Shown here in pieces: positions 48,858 through 56,465 of a stretch of 64,000 bases of DNA. The notes beneath the pieces were generated by a model, which had not been told where the DNA came from, searched no databases, and saw nothing but the letters and a program-made list of their open reading frames with translations. How positions within the stretch are numbered: position 1 is the stretch's first letter; each line of letters begins with the position of its first letter. Both the position numbers and the translations under genes were made by a program. Location of the stretch: NCBI GenBank assembly GCA_963828015.1, contig CAWHCD010000006.1, positions 1,178,001 to 1,242,000 on the forward strand, in the 5' to 3' direction. The stretch comes from CAVPUA01 sp963828015. Its GTDB lineage: Bacteria > Actinomycetota > Actinomycetes > Mycobacteriales > Jatrophihabitantaceae.

Positions 48858-51077
48858 ATGTCAGAGAGCAGCCCCGACGCCGTCGTCGGCGAGATGAACG
48901 AGGAAAACGCCGGCGAATGTCCGTTCACCCCCGGACAACCGACCGAGTCCGGCGGCAACCAGGACTGGTGGCCCAACCAGCTCAACCTCAAGATCCTGCG
49001 CAAGAACCCGGCGCTGGCCAACCCCATGGACGCCGACTTCGACTACGCGAGCGAGTTCGAGTCCGTCGACCTGGCCGCGTTGCGGGCCGATATCGATGCG
49101 GTCATGACCACGTCGCAGGACTGGTGGCCGGCTGACTTCGGCCACTACGGGCCGCTGTTCATCCGCATGGCGTGGCACAGTGCCGGCACCTACCGCATCA
49201 GCGATGGACGTGGTGGAGCGGGCAGCGGCATGCAGCGTTTCGCCCCGCTCAACAGCTGGCCGGACAACGGGAACCTCGACAAGGCGCGCCGTCTGCTGTG
49301 GCCGGTCAAGAAGAAGTACGGACGCAAGGTTTCCTGGGCCGACCTGATGATCTTCGCGGGTAACTGCGCCCTGGAGTCGATGGGTTTCAAGACGTTCGGA
49401 TTCGCCGGCGGACGCGAGGACGTCTGGGAGCCGGACGAGGACGTGTACTGGGGTCCGGAGTCCACGTGGCTCGGCGACGAGCGCTACACCGGTGATCGCG
49501 AGCTCGAGGGCCCGCTGGCCGCAGTGCAGATGGGCCTGATCTATGTGAACCCCGAAGGCCCGCGCGGCGTGCCGGACCCGCTGTCCTCGGCCCGGGACAT
49601 CCGCGAGACGTTCCGCCGGATGGCCATGAACGATGAAGAGACCGTCGCCCTCATCGCCGGTGGCCACACCTTCGGCAAGGCCCACGGTGCCGCCGATCCG
49701 GACCGCTACGTCGGCCCCGAACCCGAGGGCGCCTCGTTGCAGGAACAAGGTCTGGGCTGGATCAGCTCTTTCGGGAGCGGCAAGGGCCGCGACGCGATCA
49801 CCAGTGGCCTTGAGGTCATCTGGACGCCGACCCCGGTGACCTGGGACAACACGTTCTTCGACGTCTTGTTCGGCTACGAGTGGGAGCTGACCAAGAGCCC
49901 GGCCGGGGCCAACCAGTGGCAGCCCAAGGATGGCGCGGGTGTCGGCACGGCGCCCGATCCCGAGGGAGACCCGTCGATCACGCGCGCGCCGATGATGCTG
50001 ACGACCGACCTCGCGTTGCGCTTCGACCCTATCTACGGGCCGATCTCCAAGCGTTTCCATGAGAACCCGGCCGAGTTCGCCGACGCGTTCGCGCGCGCTT
50101 GGTACAAGCTGACCCACCGCGACATGGGTCCGCTGCCGCGCTATCTCGGTGCCTTGGTGCCCGAGGAGGTCCTTCTTTGGCAGGACCCGATCCCCGCCGC
50201 AAGCGGCCCGGTCATCGACGCGAGCGACATTGCCACGCTCAAGGGCCAGCTCCAGGCCTCCGGGCTGACGGTCTCCCAGTTGGTCGCCACCGCGTGGGCC
50301 TCGGCGTCGACGTTTCGCGGCAGCGACAAGCGCGGCGGCGCGAACGGGGCGCGGATCCGGCTCGAGCCGCAGCGTTCCTGGGAGGTCAACGACCCGGCCG
50401 GGCTCGCAAGTGTGCTGCGCACCCTCGAGGGCATCCAGTCCTCGTTCAACAGCGCGGGCGGGGCTCAGGTCTCCCTGGCCGACCTGATCGTGCTCGGCGG
50501 CAACGTCGGGGTCGAGCAGGCGGCCAAGGCCGCCGGCCATGACGTCACGGTCGGGTTCACGCCCGGCCGCACCGACGCCACCCAGGAACAGACCGACGTG
50601 GAATCCTTCGCCGCGCTCGAACCGGCCGCGGACGGCTTCCGCAACTACCTGGGCAAGGGCCAGCGACTACCGGCCGAGTACCTGCTGCTCGACAAGGCCA
50701 ATCTGCTGACCCTCACCGCCCCGGAGATGACCGTGCTGATCGGTGGTCTGCGCGTGCTGGACACCAACGTCAAGCAGTCGCAGCAGGGGGTCTTCACGTC
50801 CACCCCTGGTGCGCTGACGAACGACTTCTTCGTCAACCTGCTCGAGCTGGGCACGACGTGGGCGCCGACCGCGTCCGACGCCGAGGTCTTCGAGGGCCGC
50901 GACGCCAGCGGGACCGTGAAGTACACGGGCAGCCGGGTCGACCTGGTGTTCGGCTCGAACTCCGAGCTGCGGGCGCTGGCCGAGGTCTACGCCAGCGACG
51001 ACGCGCAGGCGACGTTCGTGAACGCCTTCGTCGCCGCGTGGCAGAAGGTCATGGAGCTCGACCGGTACGACGTCTGA
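48858..51077 (+). CDS. katG: Catalase-peroxidase
   Basis: KatG is a haem enzyme that destroys hydrogen peroxide and peroxides. The 739-residue protein has the distal Trp106-His107 in RMAWHSAGTYRISDGRGG, Tyr229 in GLIYVNPEGP and Met255 in FRRMAMNDEE, which form the Met-Tyr-Trp adduct, and the proximal His in ALIAGGHTFGKAHG. Ser316 (DAITSGLEVIW) is the counterpart of Ser315 of the tuberculosis enzyme. Both peroxidase-like halves are present. ATG 48858 follows AAAGG at a normal distance; the frame is open upstream through furA. Its stop abuts the converging DUF2252 stop with no gap. Confidence 0.97.
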   Translation: MSESSPDAVVGEMNEENAGECPFTPGQPTESGGNQDWWPNQLNLKILRKNPALANPMDADFDYASEFESVDLAALRADIDAVMTTSQDWWPADFGHYGPLFIRMAWHSAGTYRISDGRGGAGSGMQRFAPLNSWPDNGNLDKARRLLWPVKKKYGRKVSWADLMIFAGNCALESMGFKTFGFAGGREDVWEPDEDVYWGPESTWLGDERYTGDRELEGPLAAVQMGLIYVNPEGPRGVPDPLSSARDIRETFRRMAMNDEETVALIAGGHTFGKAHGAADPDRYVGPEPEGASLQEQGLGWISSFGSGKGRDAITSGLEVIWTPTPVTWDNTFFDVLFGYEWELTKSPAGANQWQPKDGAGVGTAPDPEGDPSITRAPMMLTTDLALRFDPIYGPISKRFHENPAEFADAFARAWYKLTHRDMGPLPRYLGALVPEEVLLWQDPIPAASGPVIDASDIATLKGQLQASGLTVSQLVATAWASASTFRGSDKRGGANGARIRLEPQRSWEVNDPAGLASVLRTLEGIQSSFNSAGGAQVSLADLIVLGGNVGVEQAAKAAGHDVTVGFTPGRTDATQEQTDVESFAALEPAADGFRNYLGKGQRLPAEYLLLDKANLLTLTAPEMTVLIGGLRVLDTNVKQSQQGVFTSTPGALTNDFFVNLLELGTTWAPTASDAEVFEGRDASGTVKYTGSRVDLVFGSNSELRALAEVYASDDAQATFVNAFVAAWQKVMELDRYDV

Positions 51078-52574
51078 TCACAGACCACTGACGACCGCGA
51101 CTCGACCGTTCTGCGCGGCAGTTTGCAGAGCGGCGTAGTCGCGGTCGTTCTGGTCGGCGTAGGTGGCGGCAAAGTCGGCGATGGCCTGGTCGAAGGTGTC
51201 CTTGCCGCCCAGATAGGCGGCGATGGCCACCCGGTCCCCGGATCGGGCGTGCGCTCGCGCCAGCGTCCAGCCGCACATGCGCGCATACATCGTCAGGCCC
51301 GCGGGCGGCATCTGCTCGACGACCACCGCCCCCTTCCAGTCCCGCAGCTGGCGCAGATAGAAGTCGCGCTCGACCCCGTCAAGTCCGTTGGTGCGCAGCC
51401 AGCCCAGGAAGATGTCGCTGACCGCCTGCATCAGATGCTGACCAGTGACGACCCGCTCGCCATGGTTGGCGTAAACGCTCGCACCCGCGAACTCCTCCAG
51501 AACCGAGGCCTGCGCCTCTTTGGCCTGCAAGAACATCGGATCTCCGCTGTCGACCCCTTCCAGGAGCAAGATCCACGCCCGGGTGCCGACGCTGCCGACA
51601 CCGACAACCTTGCGGGCCATGTCGACCAGGCGGTACTCCTGCAGCAGGTGCTTTCGGTCGTGCGGCAACGTGTGGCGGTAGGCGGCGAGCAGCTGCGCGA
51701 GCCGCTCGTGCAGCAACCCGGCGTCGGCACCCTGGAACAGTTCGGCTACCGGCACTATCAAAGGCGGATCGCTGATGATCCGCGCGTGCCCGTCGACCAC
51801 GGTCGTCAGCTTCGCGAACGCCTGCAGGTTGTCCCGCGTCCGCGCCTTGGCCAGCCCGGCCTGGGTCCGCCTGGCCATGGCCGGATCGAGCAGGCTGAGG
51901 TTCTCGGCCAGCACCTTGTCCACGTCCAGGTGCGCGTACCAGACCGACAGCGCCGGTTGGGTCGCGAACTCGCGCATCGCCTCTCGGTAGGCCCGCACCG
52001 CGGTCAGCACGATGGCCCGCCGTTGCTTGGGCTTGAATGAGTTCTCCCGGGCGGCGATCTCCAGACTGGCGGCGAGGCGCTTGACGTCCCATTCGAAGGG
52101 CCCGGGGCTGGTCTCGTCGAAGTCGTTGAGGTCGAAGACCAGATGCCGTTCGGGTGAGGCGAAGACGCCAAAGTTGCTCAGATGCGCGTCGCCGCACAGC
52201 TGGGCCCGCAACCCGGAGCCGGGCGCGGCGGCCAGGTCGGCGGCCATCACCAGGGCAGCTCCGCGGTAGAAGGCGAACGGCGAGATGAGCATGCGGCCGT
52301 AACGGATCGGGATCAGCTCCGGAACCCGACTGGCCGCCTGCCGCTCGAGCAGTTCGACCGGGTCGGCTCGCAACTCGGTGAACGGGGCCGCGGCGTGCGC
52401 CTCCAGGGGCACCTCGGCGCGGGCGCTCTTGCCACGCGCGACCCGTTCGGACCGACTCATTCGCGGCGAGTCGAAGGCGCCGTCCGGAATGCGTCGCTCC
52501 CCCTGATCGGGCACCGGTACGGCGCTGAGCTGCTCGATCCCGTCCGACACGTTCATCTGTCCCGTCTCAGTCAT
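51078..52574 (-). CDS. DUF2252 family protein (kinase-like fold, uncharacterised)
   Basis: A 498-residue DUF2252 protein: FYRGAALVMAADLAAAPGSG, LCGDAHLSNFGVFASPERHL, FDLNDFDETSPGPFEWDVKR, and near the C-terminus GWTLARAHARSGD. CGDAHLxNFG plus FDxNDFDE resembles the catalytic and metal-binding loops of aminoglycoside-phosphotransferase-like kinases. No substrate is established. TAGCGT lies six bases before ATG 52574, so a leaderless message is possible. It converges with katG without any intergenic base. Confidence 0.88.
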   Translation of the reverse strand: MTETGQMNVSDGIEQLSAVPVPDQGERRIPDGAFDSPRMSRSERVARGKSARAEVPLEAHAAAPFTELRADPVELLERQAASRVPELIPIRYGRMLISPFAFYRGAALVMAADLAAAPGSGLRAQLCGDAHLSNFGVFASPERHLVFDLNDFDETSPGPFEWDVKRLAASLEIAARENSFKPKQRRAIVLTAVRAYREAMREFATQPALSVWYAHLDVDKVLAENLSLLDPAMARRTQAGLAKARTRDNLQAFAKLTTVVDGHARIISDPPLIVPVAELFQGADAGLLHERLAQLLAAYRHTLPHDRKHLLQEYRLVDMARKVVGVGSVGTRAWILLLEGVDSGDPMFLQAKEAQASVLEEFAGASVYANHGERVVTGQHLMQAVSDIFLGWLRTNGLDGVERDFYLRQLRDWKGAVVVEQMPPAGLTMYARMCGWTLARAHARSGDRVAIAAYLGGKDTFDQAIADFAATYADQNDRDYAALQTAAQNGRVAVVSGL

Positions 52575-52635
52575 GTCAGCACGCTAGCGTCCGGGCGCTG
52601 GGCTGCACATGCCCTTCTCGGTAGCGTGCGTGCGC

Positions 52636-53538
52636 ATGAGTGTCGATGGGATACACCCGGACCTGCGGCGGGCGGCCCGCTGGCTGCCGAAATCCACGGT
52701 CGGCCCGCGAACGCTGCGACCGATTCGGGCACTCACCGCGTTGGGCAGCCGCAAGCCACCGGCCGACATCAGCGTCGAGAAGGTCGGCGACACCGTCGTC
52801 CGCGTCCACCGACCGGGATCGACCCAACGCCCCGGTGCGGCCCTGCTGTGGATCCACGGCGGCGGCTACGTGATCGGAACGGCGGCCCAGGACGATGCCC
52901 TCTGCCGCCAGTTCGCCGAGGCGGCCGAGATCATGGTCGTCGCGGTCGACTACCGCCTCGCGCCCGAACATCCGTTTCCGGCCGGGCTGGAGGATTGCTA
53001 CGCCGCGCTGGCCGGCCTGGCCGCCCGGACCGACGTCGACCCGACCCGGATCGCGATCGGTGGGGCCAGCGCCGGCGCCGGACTGGCGGCGGCACTGGCG
53101 CTGATGGTCCGGGACCGGGGTGAGATCGAGCCGGCGCTCCAGTTGCTGGCCTACCCGATGCTCGATGACCGGACGGTGAGCCACCCGGGCATCGACGCAC
53201 GCAGCATGCGGTTGTGGAACGTCAAGGCGAACCGCTTCGGGTGGCAGTCCTATCTCGGCGCCGCTGAGGCCGCGGAGGAGATTCCCTTCCTGGCCGCCCC
53301 GGCTCGCTGCCCCGACCTGTCCGGGCTGGCACCGGCCTGGATCGGGGTGGGAACGCTCGATCTCTTCCACGACGAGGACCTCGCCTATGCCAGTCGTCTC
53401 ACCGCTGCCGGAGTCGATTGCGAGTTGGTCGAGGTTGCGGGCGTGTTCCACGGCTTCGACCTGATCCGTCCGAAGGCCGGGGTCTCCCAGGAGTTTCGCG
53501 CCGCCCAAGTGAGCGCGCTGCGCGCTGCCCTGAAATGA
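52636..53538 (+). CDS. Alpha/beta hydrolase of the hormone-sensitive-lipase family
   Basis: A 300-residue esterase/lipase. The oxyanion motif HGGGYVIG, the HSL signature VDYRLAPEHPFPAGLED, the nucleophile Ser in GGASAGAGLA, the acid in GTLDLFHDED and the catalytic His in VFHGFD are all present. It should hydrolyse short-chain esters; no substrate is indicated. The frame is open from an ATG at 52609; ATG 52636 (MSVDGIHPDLRRA) fits better and has TAGCGT eight bases upstream, a possible leaderless -10. It is divergent from DUF2252. Confidence 0.9.
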   Translation: MSVDGIHPDLRRAARWLPKSTVGPRTLRPIRALTALGSRKPPADISVEKVGDTVVRVHRPGSTQRPGAALLWIHGGGYVIGTAAQDDALCRQFAEAAEIMVVAVDYRLAPEHPFPAGLEDCYAALAGLAARTDVDPTRIAIGGASAGAGLAAALALMVRDRGEIEPALQLLAYPMLDDRTVSHPGIDARSMRLWNVKANRFGWQSYLGAAEAAEEIPFLAAPARCPDLSGLAPAWIGVGTLDLFHDEDLAYASRLTAAGVDCELVEVAGVFHGFDLIRPKAGVSQEFRAAQVSALRAALK

Positions 53539-53976
53539 TCAGGCCGCGAGGTAGGTGCGCAACCCGTCGATGAACGTCAGATAGAAGCCGCTGATGGCCG
53601 CGTCCACCACCTGCTCGTCGACGCCGGCGTTGACGTCGATGTCGGCGACCCAGTGGACGAAGGTGGCCCCGCTGGTCGTGATCGCGAACAGGCTCACCGT
53701 GCTGACGTATCGGCTCACCGGCAGCGAGGACGGGCCGTCGAAGGTGTAGGTCAGCGAATGCCGGGCGTCGTCCTTCATGACCAGACGCTCCCGCACGATG
53801 GAGCCGGCCGATGAGGTCACCAGGCGCACGCTGCCAACCGGGCCCTGATCCAGACCGGCGTCCATGGTTGTGGCTACGACCAGCGGCGTCCACTTCTCCC
53901 AAGCGGTGAAGTCGCCCAGGAGCGGCCAGACGTCTTCGACCGGTGCCGCAATGACATCGCCGACGTAGGTGATCAT
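53539..53976 (-). CDS. SRPBCC-family (polyketide cyclase/START-like) protein
   Basis: A 145-residue START-like protein: ITYVGDVIAAPVEDVWPLLG, DFTAWEKWTPLVV, and an amphipathic C-terminal helix (ISGFYLTFIDGLRTYLAA), the standard order for the ligand-binding barrel. GAGGAG lies eight bases before the ATG. The ligand is unknown. Its stop abuts the stop of the converging hydrolase gene. Confidence 0.85.
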   Translation of the reverse strand: MITYVGDVIAAPVEDVWPLLGDFTAWEKWTPLVVATTMDAGLDQGPVGSVRLVTSSAGSIVRERLVMKDDARHSLTYTFDGPSSLPVSRYVSTVSLFAITTSGATFVHWVADIDVNAGVDEQVVDAAISGFYLTFIDGLRTYLAA

Positions 53977-54043
53977 GATGTGGACTCCTCAGCGGTGGCG
54001 GACGCACGGAGGTTACCGCGCCCGGTCAATGCGGCGATGCGCC

Positions 54044-54667
54044 TCACCCGTTGACGCGAGGCAGGTTCCAGTGCTGCCAAACGCTCAGGATGCGCAGCAG
54101 AAAGCAGACGCCCGCGCCCAGCGACATCGACAGCGCGCGTGGACACCGAAAGCGGTCGACCCCGACGACGACCGCCGCCCCGGCCAGCGCGGCAACCGCA
54201 TAGATGTGGGCGCGGAGCACGATGGGAACCTCGTTGAGCATCATGTCGCGGACCACCCCGCCGCCCACCGCCGTGATGGCGCCGAGCAGGATCGCCGTCA
54301 CCACGTTGCTGCGGTAGTCCAGCGCCTTGGCCGCCCCGGCGACGGCGAACAGGCTCAGACCGGCGGCATCGAGCCCGGTCAGGACCCAGGGCGTGATGCT
54401 GTTGATGAGTTGGTACACCAGCACGACCGCCAGCCCGCCGGCCAGCGCCGTCAGCGGATAGCGGATCGTGCGCAGAGCCGCGGGCGGAGCCTGACCGAGC
54501 AGCAGGTCGCGCACGATCCCACCGACTAGCGCGGTGACGAAGGCAATGACAAGGACTCCGAAGACGTCCAATCCGGCGACCACGCCCGCCGACGCGCCCT
54601 CCAGGGCGAACACGAAGGTGGCCGCAAGATCGACGGCGACCAGCAGGTGCGTCGGCGTGATCTGCAT
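54044..54667 (-). CDS. TRIC-type (UPF0126) trimeric cation channel family protein
   Basis: A 207-residue membrane protein with seven hydrophobic segments arranged as two repeats. Each repeat contains the signature glycine/arginine motif: ALVGGIVRDLLLGQAPP in the first half and AVGGGVVRDMMLNEVPIVL in the second. Prokaryotic members form trimeric cation channels related to the animal TRIC proteins; earlier annotations call them YicG/UPF0126. It stands alone, upstream of the SRPBCC gene on the same strand. Confidence 0.92.
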   Translation of the reverse strand: MQITPTHLLVAVDLAATFVFALEGASAGVVAGLDVFGVLVIAFVTALVGGIVRDLLLGQAPPAALRTIRYPLTALAGGLAVVLVYQLINSITPWVLTGLDAAGLSLFAVAGAAKALDYRSNVVTAILLGAITAVGGGVVRDMMLNEVPIVLRAHIYAVAALAGAAVVVGVDRFRCPRALSMSLGAGVCFLLRILSVWQHWNLPRVNG

Positions 54668-54676
54668 CAGTTGAAG

Positions 54677-55222
54677 CTACGGGCTGCCGTCGACGGGTTG
54701 CGTTTTCGCCTCGCGCGCGGCCTCGATCTGTGCCATTTCCTCATCGGTCATCGCGAAGCCGACCAGCCAGGTGGCGTCGATCCGGAGGTAGGAGATATCG
54801 TCGAGGGTCTCCGGGGAGACGCCGTAAATGGCCGCGCAGTGATCGTGCAGCATGTCGCGCTCGGCGCCGTCGAGGGACACAACCCGGCCGTGACAGAAGA
54901 CGCCGTAGCCGTCGCGAGGCGTGTAGGAGGCGCTGATGGCTGGGCGGGCCGCCAGTTGGCGCGCTTTGGGCGAGCTCATCTCGGTCGAGAAGTACCACCG
55001 TCCGCGCAGGAAGTGCCCATCCACCGCCGAGATCCGCGGCTCGCCGCGCGCGGTGACGGTGGCGATGTTGAGCACCGCCGGAGCCGGGAGGTCGGCGCTC
55101 AGCCGCGCGGCAGTGAGGCGACGTTCGGGCGTCATGATCGACGTCAGATGTGGCGAGGAGCGCTCGAAGCTGGCGTCGAGCAACTCCTGCAGGGTGGTGA
55201 GTTCCGATGCGGTCTCGTGCAT
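54677..55222 (-). CDS. Pyridoxamine 5'-phosphate oxidase-fold protein
   Basis: A 181-residue split-barrel protein: NIATVTARGEPRISAVDGHF, RGRWYFSTEMSSPKARQLAA, RPAISASYTPRDGYGVFCHG and the C-terminal ATWLVGFAMTDEE. Family members bind FMN, F420 or haem; which one applies here is not clear. ATG 55222 is chosen as the start of homology; the open frame continues to 55468 through a hairpin region that does not look coding. Confidence 0.82.
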   Translation of the reverse strand: MHETASELTTLQELLDASFERSSPHLTSIMTPERRLTAARLSADLPAPAVLNIATVTARGEPRISAVDGHFLRGRWYFSTEMSSPKARQLAARPAISASYTPRDGYGVFCHGRVVSLDGAERDMLHDHCAAIYGVSPETLDDISYLRIDATWLVGFAMTDEEMAQIEAAREAKTQPVDGSP

Positions 55223-55278
55223 GCCGGAAAGGATGCCACCGCGCTCTGACAACCCTGGTCCAGCCGACACATGCGAAA

Positions 55279-55309
55279 GCCCCACCGCTTCTACTGAAGG
55301 CGATGGGGC
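55279..55309 (-). terminator. Hairpin with short T-tract (minus strand)
   Basis: On the minus strand GCCCCATCGCCTTC pairs with GAAGCGGTGGGGC (one bulge, one mismatch) around a four-base loop and is followed by TTTCG. It lies 57 bp upstream of the PPOX gene, so it would end a transcript begun to its right rather than that gene's own mRNA. Confidence 0.5.
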
Positions 55310-55475
55310 GTTGCACAGTGCGACGGCACGTGATGTCGGCGGGCCTACGTGGACCTGGCTCACGCGAACAGAGCCGGTGCGGGCCAAGTCATTGCCGGGC
55401 GAAATGGGCGAGAACTGCACCCCCGCGCGTTTCTCGTCGTCAGCCGCCCCTGCGCTGACCTCAACCATGATTGCA

Positions 55476-55491
55476 GAGAGTGATCATTCTC
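55476..55491. promoter_or_regulatory. Palindrome in promoter-like block
   Basis: GAGAGTGATCATTCTC, a 16-bp palindrome with one mismatched pair centred on TGATCA, at the edge of an AT-rich block. It could be a binding site for an unidentified dimeric regulator. Confidence 0.35.
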
Positions 55492-55598
55492 GGCAACTTG
55501 CCGTGATGTGCGTCTCATTCATAACTCAGCGTGCATTTTGCGCAACATTTCTTCACGGATACTTGATATTGGCTAAGGCTGTGGTTTACGGTTTCACC

Positions 55599-55637
55599 AG
55601 CGCCTCCTAGTCGAACCCCCGACGACTAGGAGGCGCT
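55599..55637. terminator. Strong hairpin terminator downstream of the glucosidase gene
   Basis: Perfect 15-bp stem (AGCGCCTCCTAGTCG with CGACTAGGAGGCGCT) and a nine-base loop AACCCCCGA on the plus strand. It lies about 30 bp past the glucosidase stop on the minus strand, and on the plus strand is followed by TTCTACGT. Confidence 0.85.
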
Positions 55638-55667
55638 TCTACGTCCCGGGCGCTTCGTCGGTGCGTG

Positions 55668-56465
55668 TCAGGCCGTGGCCACCGGTGGCAGCCACGCGGA
55701 GCCAGACGTCAGCACCGCGCCGCGTCCGTGCAGCACCTCCTCGGCGGTGGTCTGCCCGAAGAGCTGGATCAGCCGGGCCACCGTGCCGGTCCAGCCGGTC
55801 TGGTGAGCGGCGCCGATGCCGGCCCCGTTGTCGCCGTGGAAGTACTCACTGAAGGTCATCAGGTCACGCCAGTACGGGTCGGTCTGGAACTTCTCGGTCC
55901 CCCCGTATACCGGTCGCCGGCCGGACTCATCACGAAGGAAGGTCGCGATCAGTCGGTCGGCGATCTCCTTGGCCACCTCGAACAGAGTCAGCTGTTGACC
56001 GGACCCGGTCGGGCATTCGATCGTGAAGGCATCACCGTAGTAGCGGTAGTACTGCAGCAGCGCCCGAATGATGAGCAGGTTGATCGGGAACCAGACCGGT
56101 CCACGCCAGTTGGAGTTTCCGCCGAACAGGCCGCTGTCGGACTCGGCCGGTAGGTACTTCACCTCGTAACGGTGCCCGGCGAGATCGAAGACATACGGAT
56201 CATCCAGATGTGACCGCGACAGCGAGCGAATCCCGTGCGGGCTGAGGAAGCGCTCCTCATCGAGCATGCGGCTCAGTACCCGCCGCAGTTTCTCCTCGTT
56301 GAAGACCGACATGAGGACGTGCCCATTCACGCCCGGGACGAGCGGGTCGGCCACGTTGGCCAGCAGGTCCTGGTTGCGCTCGAAGTAACTGCGGGCCCGC
56401 GCGCGCAGGCTCGGGAACCGCTCGAGGGTTTCGGGGGCGATGACCGCGACTGCGCACAGGGGGAT
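55668..56465 (-). CDS. 3' part of a frameshifted MGH1-like/GH63-type glucosidase gene
   Basis: From codon 56465 this frame reads IPLCAVAVIAPETLERFP and continues without a break: LSRSHLDDPYVFDLAGHRYE, GLFGGNSNWRGPVWFPINLL, FHGDNGAGIGAAHQTGWTGT and VARLIQLFGQ. These are the C-terminal motifs of the (alpha/alpha)6-barrel glucosidase whose first 640 residues lie in the 5' part. It has no start of its own with a ribosome-binding site, so by itself it is probably not expressed. Intact homologues run through as one chain of about 900 residues. Confidence 0.82.
   Translation of the reverse strand: MPLCAVAVIAPETLERFPSLRARARSYFERNQDLLANVADPLVPGVNGHVLMSVFNEEKLRRVLSRMLDEERFLSPHGIRSLSRSHLDDPYVFDLAGHRYEVKYLPAESDSGLFGGNSNWRGPVWFPINLLIIRALLQYYRYYGDAFTIECPTGSGQQLTLFEVAKEIADRLIATFLRDESGRRPVYGGTEKFQTDPYWRDLMTFSEYFHGDNGAGIGAAHQTGWTGTVARLIQLFGQTTAEEVLHGRGAVLTSGSAWLPPVATA

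Larger units (their letters stand above)
55223..55667. other. 445-bp non-coding gap with two hairpins and a palindrome
   Basis: No convincing coding frame lies here: the minus-strand frame that crosses it shows no family resemblance. Contents in order: a hairpin followed by T residues on the minus strand (55279-55309), a GC-rich stretch, a palindrome (55476-55491), an AT-rich promoter-like block (about 55465-55600) and a 15-bp-stem hairpin (55599-55637). The layout could house one or two small RNAs in addition to the terminator of the glucosidase gene. Confidence 0.5.

Noticed and set aside
55599..55637. 6C-type small RNA (C-rich loop)
   Set aside because: Only one hairpin has a C run (five Cs); the second C-loop hairpin that defines 6C RNA is absent, so it is called a terminator.
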